From the NCBI RefSeq assembly GCF_002914585.1, contig NZ_PDDM01000015.1:81173-145172 (forward strand): 64,000 nucleotides of DNA. The letters run 5' to 3'. The position numbers and the translations under genes are program-made. The DNA is from Pseudanabaena sp. BC1403. Lineage in GTDB: Bacteria > Cyanobacteriota > Cyanobacteriia > Pseudanabaenales > Pseudanabaenaceae. Under the pieces are notes generated by a model that searched no databases, was not told where the DNA came from, and worked only from the letters and a program-made list of their open reading frames with translations. This document shows positions 42,377 to 51,635 of the stretch, piece by piece (within the stretch, counting starts at the first letter, position 1; each line of letters opens with the position of its first letter).

Positions 42377-44773
42377 TTAGAGATGAACAGCGATCGCAAT
42401 CTCATTTCCTTGATAAAGCGCCAAATCAATAAACTGCCCTGTCACCACTTGACCGTTAACAATCATTTGTTTGGTATCACTATGATTAACTACAGTTAGC
42501 GAGAGAACCTTACCGCGAAACTTGCGCTGTGCCGTAAAGCCAGACCATTCAGCAGGAATTTTCGGATCGATAATCATGCCTGTGAAAGTGGGCTGGAATC
42601 CTAAAATATAATCAAGTCCAATACGTAACATCCACACCGCAGTACCAGTAAGCCATGAATGGCTTGCTTGCCCTTGAGTTTCGTGATCGGGGCTAGTTAC
42701 ATATTCAGGATAGACATAAGGCTCAGTTTCAAAGCGATCGCATTTTGCATCCGTTGCTTGTGAGGAATTAATCGGCATCATCCGACGATAGATTTCCCAA
42801 CCAAATTCTGTGTCACCATTAAGCAGAGAAGCCAGCACAAACCAAGCCGAAGCATGGTTAAATACTGCACCATTCTCTTTCTTCCCTGGGACACAACGAC
42901 TGATTAAACCAACCGTATCATCGATTTCTGTAAAAGATGGCGCAACAATCTGCATTCCAAAAGGTGTAGCCAGATGTTCTCGACTACTTGCCATCGCTTT
43001 ATCTGCGCGATCCTTCGGCGCGAGTTCCGAAATCACAGCCCAAGATTGCGCGTTCAAAAAGATTTTGCCCTGTATTGCTGTCGATACACCAATCGGCTCG
43101 CCATTATCACGGAAAGCGCGAAGATACCAGTCTCCATCCCAACAGATGTCGTTAGTAACTTGGCGCAGATGCTCATAGAAGTTTTGAAATTTCTCTAAGG
43201 ACTTGCGATCGCCTTGATGTTCACATACTGGCAGAGACTTATTCAACACATAGCCCAAGAAGAAAGCTCCCCAAGTAGTTTCGCCTTTACCCTGCGAGCC
43301 AACATGATCGAGCGTATCATTCCAATCGCCTGTAAAAATGCGGGGCATTCCCTTCTCGCCTGTATTTGCGATCGCAAAGTCTAGCGCTCTGACCAAATGT
43401 TCATAGACAGTACCTGAACTATCATCATGATAGGGAACAACTTCATCGAGAATCGAGAAATCTCCTGTTTCCTTGAGATATTCAACAATACCGAAGGGAA
43501 TCCAAAGCGGCGTGTCGGAATGGTTAGTGCGTTCGCCAGTATTTGTGAGAACAAAGTAGTTGTGTAAAGTGGAACCATCCTGAAACTGGAAGTTGAGAGC
43601 CTTAATTAATCTTTCGCGCACTCTCTCAGGATCGACCATCACCACACCGAGAATATCTTGGAAGCGATCGCGCATTCCCGTCCCAAACAACAATCCCCCG
43701 TGATAGTAACCAGAATTTCTTGCCATATCAAAGGTGACAGCCGCCTGATACTGATTCCACACATTGAGCATCGCGTTAAATGCTGCATCGGGTGTTTGCA
43801 CCTGCACACAGGATAAATGCTGATCCCATTTCTGTTTGAGTTGCAGGAATTTACTGTCAGAAACCTTCACAATCTCTCCCGCCTTAACAAGTGGGGTAGA
43901 GGGAATCTCTTTGGGCAAAATCTCCAAAACCACAGCAAAATCAACAGAACCATTTGCCGCCAACGCAATCTTCGACTGCAAAGCCACTACTGGATCGCCA
44001 GCGGTAATTTCGGTGTTTTGCATCACTCCTGTTTCTACTGCCACAGGATTTGATTCCGATCGCCATCTGCCAATGAAAGTGTCGAGGCTACTATCAAAAC
44101 CAGCGATCGGCAAACTTTGTGAGAAATAAATTTGATACTTCCAATCAATATTTGGCTGCTTAACGGAAACGCCTTTATTCAAAACCCAATAGCGACGTGT
44201 GGCAACCAATGCTTGCAAGTCTTTGTCGAAATGAATATCCGTGAAATGTTTGTCATTAGGTTGATTGATCTGATCATTGAGAGCATTCCCCATCAACAAT
44301 TCCAAAAAAGAATAAACTTCTAAATCTCGCACCTGTCCAGAAAGTTCCGTTAGCTTCACACGCCAAATTTCGGCATTGGTATCTGTCGGAACGAAGTAAG
44401 TGATTTCCCCACGAATTCCATTGATCTCAGTGGTGATTTTGGTGTATCCCTGACCATGACGACATTCATAGAAGTCATAGTTAAGATTGATTGTCGGTGA
44501 CCAACTTAATGACCAATACTTCCCCGTTGCAGTATCTTTGACCATCACGTAACGTCCAGGACGATCCCAAGGGAGACAGTTATAGCGCATCCGACTGATG
44601 CGGTTATCGCGTGGCGATTCCAAAAAGCTGAAGCCTCCGCCTGTATGGGAAATCAGCCCTGCATATTGGCTATTCCACATATAGTTAAACCAAGGGCGCG
44701 GGGTGCGCGGATCTGTAATCACAAATTCCCGATTATCTTCGGTGTAATAGCCGTATTGGTTTGCGATCGCCAC
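42377..44773 (-). CDS. GH94-family glycoside phosphorylase
   Basis: A 798-residue protein of the cellobiose/chitobiose phosphorylase family. It has an N-terminal beta-sandwich (NQYGYYTEDNREFVITDPRTP; GGGFSFLESPRDNRISR) and an (alpha/alpha)6 barrel with the general acid in FTGDWNDTLDHVG. GMRDRFQDILGVV and HGGLLFGTG support the phosphate-binding region. It splits a beta-linked disaccharide with phosphate to give a sugar 1-phosphate. Which disaccharide cannot be read from sequence. Confidence 0.85.
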   Translation of the reverse strand: MAIANQYGYYTEDNREFVITDPRTPRPWFNYMWNSQYAGLISHTGGGFSFLESPRDNRISRMRYNCLPWDRPGRYVMVKDTATGKYWSLSWSPTINLNYDFYECRHGQGYTKITTEINGIRGEITYFVPTDTNAEIWRVKLTELSGQVRDLEVYSFLELLMGNALNDQINQPNDKHFTDIHFDKDLQALVATRRYWVLNKGVSVKQPNIDWKYQIYFSQSLPIAGFDSSLDTFIGRWRSESNPVAVETGVMQNTEITAGDPVVALQSKIALAANGSVDFAVVLEILPKEIPSTPLVKAGEIVKVSDSKFLQLKQKWDQHLSCVQVQTPDAAFNAMLNVWNQYQAAVTFDMARNSGYYHGGLLFGTGMRDRFQDILGVVMVDPERVRERLIKALNFQFQDGSTLHNYFVLTNTGERTNHSDTPLWIPFGIVEYLKETGDFSILDEVVPYHDDSSGTVYEHLVRALDFAIANTGEKGMPRIFTGDWNDTLDHVGSQGKGETTWGAFFLGYVLNKSLPVCEHQGDRKSLEKFQNFYEHLRQVTNDICWDGDWYLRAFRDNGEPIGVSTAIQGKIFLNAQSWAVISELAPKDRADKAMASSREHLATPFGMQIVAPSFTEIDDTVGLISRCVPGKKENGAVFNHASAWFVLASLLNGDTEFGWEIYRRMMPINSSQATDAKCDRFETEPYVYPEYVTSPDHETQGQASHSWLTGTAVWMLRIGLDYILGFQPTFTGMIIDPKIPAEWSGFTAQRKFRGKVLSLTVVNHSDTKQMIVNGQVVTGQFIDLALYQGNEIAIAVHL

Positions 44774-44908
44774 AGTTTAAAATATCCTTTCTTTGTATAA
44801 TGATCGTATTTTGCTAGCACCAAAAAGCCGCTACAAAATACAACTAGATTGCGACATAGATTATCTCAATTTTTTATCTCAATTTTTAGAATAGCTTCAA
44901 ATAAAAAT

Positions 44909-45487
44909 ATGACAAATGCAATGATTTCTAAGTTAGTAGTTGGGTTTGCGTCATTGGGGGCGATATTTGGCACTGTTTTCCTGAGTCCACAAGCAACCAC
45001 ACCTCAAACTCAGCATTCAGCGACTATCGTCCAAAACTACAGCTACACAACGATTGCTAAAGCTCCTGTTGCTAAAGCTCCTGTTGCTAAAGCGCTGACG
45101 ATTAACAAAGCTCATATCTTTCAGGGAGAAATTAATCGCCGAGGTTTAGCAGTTGGTTATCACCATCGTCCGAATGGCAAAGATAGCAATAACGCCAGAA
45201 TGGTCAAGCTTACAGGCTTGCCTAATAGACAAGGTGTTTATATTGGTCGCGTCGAAATCCGTAACCCCGCTAATGGTCAATGGGTTAGCAAGTTGTCCAG
45301 TTCTACTTTTTTCCCAGATCAGTGGTCTCAGGTTCAAGTCTTGTCAGAAATCCAAAGTGCTTTCGCCTCATCTAACAAATCTAAAGAACCTTGGCAAGGC
45401 ACTTCCCCAAGTGGTTTAAAAATCGAAGGCTATTACAATCAAGTCACAAATACAATTACCACCGCCTATCCCATTTATCGTAGGTAA
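44909..45487 (+). CDS. Secreted EndoU-type ribonuclease (polymorphic-toxin domain)
   Basis: A 192-residue protein from ATG 44909. Residues about 5-25 are a signal-type helix (ISKLVVGFASLGAIFGTVFL). A short linker repeats KAPVA, and the rest fits the bacterial EndoU domain: HIFQGEINRRG and GYHHRPNG with candidate catalytic His, GVYIGRVEIRN, STFFPDQWSQVQVLSEI, TSPSGLKIEGYYN and TITTAYPIYR. EndoU domains are usually C-terminal toxin tips of large secreted proteins; here one is almost alone. The next gene encodes a YacL-like protein, a possible immunity partner. Confidence 0.78.
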   Translation: MTNAMISKLVVGFASLGAIFGTVFLSPQATTPQTQHSATIVQNYSYTTIAKAPVAKAPVAKALTINKAHIFQGEINRRGLAVGYHHRPNGKDSNNARMVKLTGLPNRQGVYIGRVEIRNPANGQWVSKLSSSTFFPDQWSQVQVLSEIQSAFASSNKSKEPWQGTSPSGLKIEGYYNQVTNTITTAYPIYRR

Positions 45488-45543
45488 GTAGCTAGATTCT
45501 GTCCCGCCCGATGCGTTGACTGGTACGGAATCTAGTTTTAATA

Positions 45544-45617
45544 GTAGGGTGTGTTAGCGAAGCGTAACGCACCGTCAAAGCTAGAGAGTGCGTTACGCTA
45601 TGGCTAACGCACCCTAC
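45544..45617. repeat. Interspersed palindrome (GTAGGGTG...GCACCCTAC type)
   Basis: Outer arms GTAGGGTGTGTTAGC and GCTAACGCACCCTAC, inner arms GCGTAACGCAC and GTGCGTTACGC. This palindrome is widespread in cyanobacterial genomes. It lies between the EndoU gene and its putative partner. Confidence 0.75.
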
Positions 45618-45718
45618 AGTAAATCTTATTTGGCAGAAATCTGATTCTCCGACAGGCTGCTAGAAGTAATACAAAACAAGTTACTTTCTCATTCACAACA
45701 TTTCCTCTAGAGCATAAA

Positions 45719-46045
45719 ATGATCAATATCAAATTCTATCGAGATGCGAAAGGCTATTTTAAAGCTGATACGGAGTCTCAATATCAGCTACTCAGCCAAT
45801 ATTTTCAATCAGAAGTTCAAGGTGTTGCTGCTGTATGTGAAGATCTTTTAGTCACGATCGCAGAGATTGAAATAGGCGATCGCATTCAGTTAGAAGGAAT
45901 TGGTAATGCTTACGGATTAAAACTTACAGCAGACCGAGCAATGCTCTGGAATGAGTTTAGCGAAGCCGAGTTAACTCTAGAACTTCCCTTAGCAGAATTC
46001 AAACAAGCTTTAGAGGATTGCTTGAAATTTTTACAATCTGCTTAG
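45719..46045 (+). CDS. YacL/UPF0231-like protein, possible immunity protein
   Basis: A 108-residue acidic protein: IKFYRDAKGYFKADTESQYQ at the start, GNAYGLKLTADRAMLWNE in the middle and LAEFKQALEDCLKFLQ at the end. The pattern resembles YacL (UPF0231). It directly follows the EndoU gene on the same strand, 231 bp away. Small acidic neighbours of toxins are often immunity proteins, but this is inference. Confidence 0.6.
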   Translation: MINIKFYRDAKGYFKADTESQYQLLSQYFQSEVQGVAAVCEDLLVTIAEIEIGDRIQLEGIGNAYGLKLTADRAMLWNEFSEAELTLELPLAEFKQALEDCLKFLQSA

Positions 46046-46051
46046 CCATAG

Positions 46052-46160
46052 CCCTGCACTCAAGTGCGGGCTAAAAGCTATAACCCGTTGAAACGGATTA
46101 AATTTCTTCAGTCGGTTTCAACCGACTTTAGCTTTCAGCCAAGAACTTGAGTTCTTGGTT
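46052..46160. repeat. Interspersed palindromic repeat upstream of recF
   Basis: CCCGTTGAAACGG followed by TCAGTCGGTTTCAACCGACT, framed by GGGCTAAAAGCT and AGCTTTCAGCC. This type is common between genes in cyanobacteria. The outer CACTCAAGTGC and AAGAACTTGAGTTCTT are themselves palindromic. Confidence 0.7.
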
Positions 46161-46197
46161 TATGCTAGAAAGTCTGCCAATTGGATCATCTGCGTGC

Positions 46198-47328
46198 ATG
46201 TATCTTAAATCTCTCCACATCAAGCAGTTTCGCAACTACATCGATCAAGAAGTTAACTTCACCGCTCCCAAGACGGTGATCGTGGGCAACAATGCTCAGG
46301 GTAAATCTAACTTGCTCGAAGCAGTTTTGCTATTGGCGACTTTGCGATCGCATCGTGTGAGTAAAGATCGCGACTTAGTGCGAAATGGTGAGGCGATCGG
46401 TGAAATTATCGCAACTTGTCAGCGATCGCGATCGCTTGAAAGCTATCCCATAGAATTATTGATGCGAATGCGGACTAGTGGCAAGCGGACTTTAAATGTA
46501 AATGGGGTGAATCAAGCAAGGCATTTGGACTTTTTGGGGAACCTGAATGCAGTCATGTTTTCGAGTTTAGATCTGGATTTGGTGCGGGGTAGTCCAGAGA
46601 GTCGGCGCAATTGGTTGGATACAGTATTAATTCAATTAGAGCCGATTTATATCAATCTTTTGCAACAATATAATCAAGTTTTGCGGCAGCGCAATGCTTT
46701 ATTAAAGTCCATCAAACAAGGGCAAATCCAATATGAACCACAACAAATGTCGCTCTGGGATGCTCAACTAGTAACTGCGGGGACAAGATTAATCAGAAGG
46801 CGATCGCGTTTATTGGAAAGATTAACGCCGATCGCCCATACTTGGCATCAATCGATTAGCGGTGGCAGTGAACATTTAGAGATTACTTACGTTCCCAAAT
46901 TTGCCTTCTCGCCGACGGATACAGTTGAACATATTCATCAAGCTTTTTTTGAGGCACTTTTGCAGAAAGCGATAGTTGAGCAACATCAAGGCACCAGCTT
47001 AGTTGGTCCCCATCGTGATGAGGTTTCGCTAACAATTAATGCTACGCCTGCGCGTGAATATGGCTCACAAGGGCAACAACGCACTTTAGTACTGGCGCTA
47101 AAACTTGCTGAGTTAGAATTGCTAGAATCAGTAGTTGGAGAACCACCATTATTACTGTTAGATGATGTACTAGCTGAGCTTGATCTGCAAAGACAAGATC
47201 ATTTACTGAATGCGATCGGCGATCGCGTTCAGACAATAATTACTACTACTCATCTGGGCTCGTTTGATGCTCAATGGCTAAATTCTGCCCGAATATTTCA
47301 AGTAGAAAGTGGCAAAATTTTATTTTAA
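46198..47328 (+). CDS. recF: DNA replication and repair protein RecF
   Basis: A 376-residue SMC-like ATPase that loads RecA at gaps. Start ATG 46198 (MYLKSLHIKQFRNY), matching the family N-terminus. Walker A GNNAQGKSNLLEAV, signature SQGQQRTLVLALKLAEL, Walker B LLLLDDVLAELD. An earlier ATG at 46162 would add 12 residues that fit no family. It is not beside dnaN or gyrB here. Confidence 0.94.
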   Translation: MYLKSLHIKQFRNYIDQEVNFTAPKTVIVGNNAQGKSNLLEAVLLLATLRSHRVSKDRDLVRNGEAIGEIIATCQRSRSLESYPIELLMRMRTSGKRTLNVNGVNQARHLDFLGNLNAVMFSSLDLDLVRGSPESRRNWLDTVLIQLEPIYINLLQQYNQVLRQRNALLKSIKQGQIQYEPQQMSLWDAQLVTAGTRLIRRRSRLLERLTPIAHTWHQSISGGSEHLEITYVPKFAFSPTDTVEHIHQAFFEALLQKAIVEQHQGTSLVGPHRDEVSLTINATPAREYGSQGQQRTLVLALKLAELELLESVVGEPPLLLLDDVLAELDLQRQDHLLNAIGDRVQTIITTTHLGSFDAQWLNSARIFQVESGKILF

Positions 47329-47333
47329 AACAG

Positions 47334-47370
47334 AAAAAACACAAGCTTGCTTTGCAAGCTTGTGTTTTTT
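47334..47370. terminator. Bidirectional terminator between recF and cyAbrB
   Basis: Perfect 17-bp arms (AAAAAACACAAGCTTGC) around TTT, A-run and T-run on the two sides. Convergent genes. Confidence 0.8.
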
Positions 47371-47382
47371 TTGTTTTAAATA

Positions 47383-47763
47383 TTATTCTTCGTCATCTGC
47401 ACCAACTTGACGCAGATGAATATGTTTACGTCCAAGGCGAATTTCTAACTCGTCACCAGCTTGTAAACCCATCAATTGTGTGTATGCTGAGCCGATTAGT
47501 AGGTTACCATTTTTTTGTACACTAACGCGGTAACTAGCACTACGCCCACCTTTGCCACTACCTTTCGCTTCAAGCTCCACACCATCAGCTTCCATCAAGG
47601 CATTATAAAACTTCATCAAGTTAACGCGGGCTTGATTGTTCTTAGTAACGGTGGCATATCCACAAGCCTTAGCTTTTTCTTCTTTCGACAGATGTTCTAG
47701 TTCTTTGACTTTCTGTAACAATGCATCACCAGACAGTTGAACTGGTTGTTTAACTTTTGCCAT
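47383..47763 (-). CDS. cyAbrB-type transcriptional regulator
   Basis: A 126-residue member of the cyanobacterial AbrB-like family. N-terminal helix LSGDALLQKVKELEHLSKEEKAKACGY; C-terminal AbrB-like DNA-binding region SYRVSVQKNGNLLIGSAYTQ and GDELEIRLGRKHIHL. Relatives (Synechocystis Sll0359 and Sll0822) control nitrogen, carbon and hydrogenase genes. Which paralogue this is cannot be settled here. Confidence 0.9.
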   Translation of the reverse strand: MAKVKQPVQLSGDALLQKVKELEHLSKEEKAKACGYATVTKNNQARVNLMKFYNALMEADGVELEAKGSGKGGRSASYRVSVQKNGNLLIGSAYTQLMGLQAGDELEIRLGRKHIHLRQVGADDEE

Positions 47764-47980
47764 TTGTTCTTAACAGTTTAAAATTTAATAACTGTACATT
47801 AGTATCTAAGATAATTGTACTAATAGTCAAACTTTTTTGTGAACATATACAACCTATTTATTTTTACTGATAACTATCATCTATATCTAATTAACTAACT
47901 TGACTAACAACAATTTGGTGAGGAGCTATTAAGGTAAAAGTAAAAAATTAATTTTGATAGTATAGAATTTTGAGGAAATC

Positions 47981-48100
47981 ATGAAGGAAATTTATATCAA
48001 TCTGAAACCTCAAAAAATACAAACCATGTTAAGCAGGAAAAATTCATTATTTCTCCTGAGTGGATATCTATCAATTACTCAATATAACAACCCTAAGTAA
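47981..48100 (+). CDS. Possible 39-residue small protein or gene remnant
   Basis: ATG preceded by TGAGGAAATC (good ribosome-binding site) opens 39 codons: MKEIYINLKPQKIQTMLSRK, then a hydrophobic patch NSLFLLSGYLSI. In another frame the sequence continues (NLNNSAPNAQSYSNQ), which suggests a decayed gene for a secreted protein. A strong terminator lies 118 bp downstream. The gap 47764-48272 is otherwise featureless. Confidence 0.35.
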   Translation: MKEIYINLKPQKIQTMLSRKNSLFLLSGYLSITQYNNPK

Positions 48101-48217
48101 TTTGAATAATAGTGCCCCAAATGCACAGTCTTACTCAAATCAAAAGCATCTACAAATGAATATACAAATGAATTAGGACAGCTAAATAAGAATCTTAATT
48201 TATTTATGAGAATAGAT

Positions 48218-48267
48218 AGTTTGCTGGAGTTTCTCTTGAATTATCTAATTCCAGCAAACTTTTTTTG
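48218..48267 (+). terminator. Intrinsic terminator
   Basis: Arms AGTTTGCTGGA and TCCAGCAAACT followed by seven T on the + strand. It serves a + strand transcript, presumably of the 47981 unit, as it lies just before the end of the convergent dipeptidase gene. Confidence 0.75.
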
Positions 48268-48272
48268 GGCTT

Positions 48273-48980
48273 TTACATAACTCCTCCATAAATCGCAAGT
48301 TGCTCGTTGCTAATCCATGCCCAAAGTTGATCTCCATAGGAAAAGTGCCACCATTCATTAGGATGTCGCTGGAAACCGCTATGGGTCATTACCTGATTTA
48401 ACAATTCGCGATCGCGATTAAACCCCACCGCTTGAGCATTACGGAAACTGGCAAAATAATTGGGTACAGAGCGATCGCTAATCTCATCAATCGGTGAACC
48501 CATATTGATTTCTTGAATATTCCCCCCGCATTTGACGGGGGAAATATTCAAGGTTACGTCGATCGCAGCGCCTGTACTGTGAGGAGGGGGCATTTTCGGA
48601 TCGTGGCTAGGAACTGCCCAAAATTTCATCACTTCCGCCATAAGTGAATTTTTTTGCTCCTCAGTAAGATCTTTTACTTCCAAATCCTTACTTTCGGCTA
48701 ACTGCTCAAAACTGTAATCCACCATAAATTGCTGTACAGGAATTGGGCGATAGGCATCAAAGATTGCGATTTGATAATTGGGGTACATTGTTTGTAAATA
48801 GGCTTGAGATTTTTGTAATTTTTCTAAAATGCCTTGACGCACAAAAAAAGGAGAGCGATCGCCGTAGGGTGCGCCTAATGACATGTATGGATGAGGATTG
48901 ATTTTAAAGATGTCATCTGGAATTGCCACCAGTGGCTCATTGCACTCAGCGATCGAAATTCTTTGATATGGCTTTGACAT
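48273..48980 (-). CDS. D-alanyl-D-alanine dipeptidase-like protein (peptidase M15D, VanX type)
   Basis: A 235-residue zinc peptidase. The motifs are IFDAYRP, the zinc-binding PPHSTGAAIDVTL (SxHxxGxAxD), and EWWHFSYG with the catalytic Glu and last zinc His. It hydrolyses D-Ala-D-Ala in cell-wall recycling. No vancomycin-resistance genes are nearby, so a housekeeping role is likely. Confidence 0.88.
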   Translation of the reverse strand: MSKPYQRISIAECNEPLVAIPDDIFKINPHPYMSLGAPYGDRSPFFVRQGILEKLQKSQAYLQTMYPNYQIAIFDAYRPIPVQQFMVDYSFEQLAESKDLEVKDLTEEQKNSLMAEVMKFWAVPSHDPKMPPPHSTGAAIDVTLNISPVKCGGNIQEINMGSPIDEISDRSVPNYFASFRNAQAVGFNRDRELLNQVMTHSGFQRHPNEWWHFSYGDQLWAWISNEQLAIYGGVM

Positions 48981-49017
48981 GATTTGCAGTAATTATTATT
49001 AAAAGAAAAAGTAAGGC

Positions 49018-49201
49018 TGTAGGGGCTTAGCATTTGCGCCACAATTCTTTAACGCATCACAGAAAAACCGATCTGCAAATGCTAAGCCCTTTGCGCTTTC
49101 GTAGACATATTGTCCCTGCGTTACAAGTTTTTGGGGAAAGCATTCCCAGATTAAAATAATCTAAAAAGCATAGATTTCTGTGGGAATGCTTTGCCCCTAC
49201 A
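49018..49201. repeat. 184-bp palindromic interspersed repeat (TGTAGGGGC ends)
   Basis: Ends TGTAGGGGC (49018-49026) and GCCCCTACA (49193-49201). Inside are GCTTAGCATTTGC paired with GCAAATGCTAAGC and GGGAAAGCATTCCC near GGGAATGCTTTGCCC. The arrangement is MITE-like; similar repeats occur widely in cyanobacteria. A 62-codon open frame across it is not convincing. Confidence 0.65.
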
Positions 49202-49455
49202 TCAGGATCGGCTGGAGCGCGAATAAATGAAGACGCTAACCGCATTATTAGAATTACTGCATTACTTTTGACTAAATTGCCATATACGGCTCAATCATTA
49301 ATAATGAGTAAATACACTTAGCGTACAAAAGTTAACAGTTTATCGGATATACTCCGCTAAACTTTTGGCTACGTTATTTTTGATGTGAGGAGGATAAGGC
49401 GATCGTTTACGCAAATAGTTCAACCAATACAACTACAACCAACAATTTACAGCCT

Positions 49456-50847
49456 ATGCAATCGACGATGGATCTCGGTAATGCTTCACAACTTGCTTCA
49501 CAAATCATTGAGCCTATCGACTTAACCACTCTCGAATCTTCTCAAATGGAACAAATCGAACTCAACGCCCCTGTCCTCCGCATCATTGGCAAATCGAAAT
49601 TGTCTGGACATGTCCCCATTAGTGGTGCAAAAAATTCCATCCTTGCCCTCATGGCAGGTACACTTTTATCCTCAGAAGGATGCCGTATTCGGAATGTCCC
49701 CAACCTCGCTGATGTGCAGCGCATGAGCGACATTCTCGAAACCCTCGGTGTAAAAATTTCCCGTAATGGCGAAGTTCTCGATCTCGATACCAGCAACTTG
49801 ACAACAAACTCTGCACCTTATGAATTAGTAAGTAAGATGAGAGCTAGTTTCTTTGCAGTCGGTTCACTATTAGCAAGACTCGGATCAGCAAAAATTCCTC
49901 TCCCAGGTGGCTGTGCGATCGGTGCGCGTCCTGTAGAACTGCATGTGCGTGGTTTGCAATCTCTAGGAGCATTTGTGCAGATCGATCATGGTATCGTTCA
50001 CGCCCATGCAATGAGTCCCAATGGACGCTTGCAAGGCGCAAAGATTTATCTTGATTACCCAAGTGTCGGTGCAACTGAAACCTTGATGATGGCAGCGACC
50101 CTTGCTGAGGGACAAACCATTATTGAGAATGCAGCGCTGGAGCCTGAAGTAGTCGATCTAGCCGATCTTTGCATGGCGATGGGAGCAAAAATTAGAGGTG
50201 CAGGTACAAGTACGATCATCATTGATGGAGTCGAAAAGCTCCATTTTGCTGATTTCACAGCGATTCCCGATCGCGTTGAAGCGGCAACTTTCATGGTTGC
50301 TGCTGCGATTACGCGATCGACCTTATCGATGTCGCCTGTGATTCCTGCGCACCTTACTGCCGCGATTTCTAAACTGCAAGATATCGGTGTCACCGTGCGC
50401 CAAGATTCTGACAATATGATCACGGTTATTGGTGGCGACAACTATCGTGCTGTCGATATCGAAACCTTGCCTTATCCTGGGTTTCCTACCGATATGCAAG
50501 CGCAGTTTATGGCTTTACTGACCATCTGCGAAGGTAATGGCGTAGTCACCGAAACTGTATTTGAAAACCGCTTGCAACATGTTGCTGAGCTTAATCGTAT
50601 GGGCGCAAATATTCGCCTTAAAAATAATGTGGCAGTAGTGACTGGCGTACCCCAATTGTCGGGCGCTCCCGTTATGGCAACCGATCTACGTGCATCGGCT
50701 GCACTGGTTATCGCAGGTCTAGCTGCCGATGGCGAAACCACTGTCATGGGCTTGCATCACCTCGATCGCGGTTACGATCGCATCGAAGAAAAGTTGCGCA
50801 ATGTTGGCGCGAAGCTTTATCGCACAACTGAAGCGATTCCCGTATAA
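49456..50847 (+). CDS. murA: UDP-N-acetylglucosamine 1-carboxyvinyltransferase
   Basis: A 463-residue enzyme that commits UDP-GlcNAc to peptidoglycan synthesis. [19 protein letters not shown] marks the fold start, the active-site Cys is in [15 protein letters not shown], and [12 protein letters not shown] and [16 protein letters not shown] follow. The first 40 residues are an extra Ser/Thr-rich leader. The strongest ribosome-binding site (GAGGAGG) lies at 49387-49393, where the frame stays open but offers ATC, not ATG, at 49402; the true start may differ from 49456. Confidence 0.93.
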   Translation: MQSTMDLGNASQLASQIIEPIDLTTLESSQMEQIELNAPVLRIIGKSKLSGHVPISGAKNSILALMAGTLLSSEGCRIRNVPNLADVQRMSDILETLGVKISRNGEVLDLDTSNLTTNSAPYELVSKMRASFFAVGSLLARLGSAKIPLPGGCAIGARPVELHVRGLQSLGAFVQIDHGIVHAHAMSPNGRLQGAKIYLDYPSVGATETLMMAATLAEGQTIIENAALEPEVVDLADLCMAMGAKIRGAGTSTIIIDGVEKLHFADFTAIPDRVEAATFMVAAAITRSTLSMSPVIPAHLTAAISKLQDIGVTVRQDSDNMITVIGGDNYRAVDIETLPYPGFPTDMQAQFMALLTICEGNGVVTETVFENRLQHVAELNRMGANIRLKNNVAVVTGVPQLSGAPVMATDLRASAALVIAGLAADGETTVMGLHHLDRGYDRIEEKLRNVGAKLYRTTEAIPV

Positions 50848-50850
50848 TTC

Positions 50851-50887
50851 AATAAAGACGCTGCATAGCAGCGTCTTTATTATTTTT
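50851..50887 (+). terminator. Intrinsic terminator of murA
   Basis: Arms AATAAAGACGCTGC / GCAGCGTCTTTATT followed by a T run. Confidence 0.8.
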
Positions 50888-50901
50888 TGACATTAAATTG
50901 C

Positions 50902-51456
50902 ATGACTGAGCTTTGCGCGATCGCCTTAGGTAGTAACTTGGGCAGTGAAATAGGTGACTCCGAAAAAATTGTCCGTTCAGCGATCGTACAACTTTCAAGT
51001 TTTTCCGAAATTGAGATAATTAGCGTTTCCCGCTGGTATCGCACTAAAGCGATCACTCTGCCAAACTCTGCCCCACAGCCTGACTATATAAATGGTTGTG
51101 CAATTTTAAAAACCAGTTTTCAGCCGCTTCAACTTTTACAAGCACTTTTCTATACTGAGCAAATGTTTGGTCGCGAACGCCGAGAACGTTGGGGGGCAAG
51201 AACTCTCGATTTAGATTTATTGCTTTATGGCGATCGCCAAATTGATACTCCTGAATTAGTAATACCGCATCCCCGAATGTGCGATCGCGCTTTTGTGTTA
51301 CTACCTTTAGCGGAAATTGCTTCCGATTGGATTCATCCGATAGCGGGTGTGCCGATCAGTAAACTCGCTAAAAATCCCCTCGATCTTGATTTAAGTCATC
51401 CTATTGCTATTTCTAATTTGGCTACATTTAATCAGCTCCCGTTACGAGGCGCATGA
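50902..51456 (+). CDS. folK: HPPK (2-amino-4-hydroxy-6-hydroxymethyldihydropteridine diphosphokinase)
   Basis: A 184-residue folate-synthesis enzyme that pyrophosphorylates hydroxymethyldihydropterin, making the substrate for FolP. Motifs: AIALGSNLG, GRERRERWGARTLDLDLLLYG, and IPHPRMCDRAFVLLPLAEI. ATG at 50902 (MTELCAIALGSN). Confidence 0.93.
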   Translation: MTELCAIALGSNLGSEIGDSEKIVRSAIVQLSSFSEIEIISVSRWYRTKAITLPNSAPQPDYINGCAILKTSFQPLQLLQALFYTEQMFGRERRERWGARTLDLDLLLYGDRQIDTPELVIPHPRMCDRAFVLLPLAEIASDWIHPIAGVPISKLAKNPLDLDLSHPIAISNLATFNQLPLRGA

Positions 51457-51470
51457 TATACCTGTCGCCA

Positions 51471-51525
51471 AAAAACCAAGAATTGATTGGCGGCGCGAAG
51501 CGCCACCAATCAATTCTTGGTTTTT
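51471..51525. terminator. Long hairpin downstream of folK
   Basis: Arms AAAAACCAAGAATTGATTGG / CCAATCAATTCTTGGTTTTT with a GGCGCGAAGCGCC core and one mismatch. Confidence 0.7.
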
Positions 51526-51534
51526 ATGTCCTAA

Positions 51535-51635
51535 TACCAATTCACAAAAGTGTGACAACACTTCTGTGAATTAAAAACCTAACTCTGTAAGGGTTTTAAA
51601 AACACAAAATGGCTGTGCCACTTTGTGTTTTGGTA
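51535..51635 (+). repeat. 101-bp element abutting the porin stop codon
   Basis: Full-length copy, TACCAA to TTGGTA. The base after it is the first of the porin's stop codon (minus-strand TAA at 51636-51638). Confidence 0.82.

Noticed and set aside
49057..49245. 62-codon minus-strand frame near the dipeptidase gene
   Set aside because: It lies almost wholly in the 184-bp palindromic repeat and has no protein-like features.
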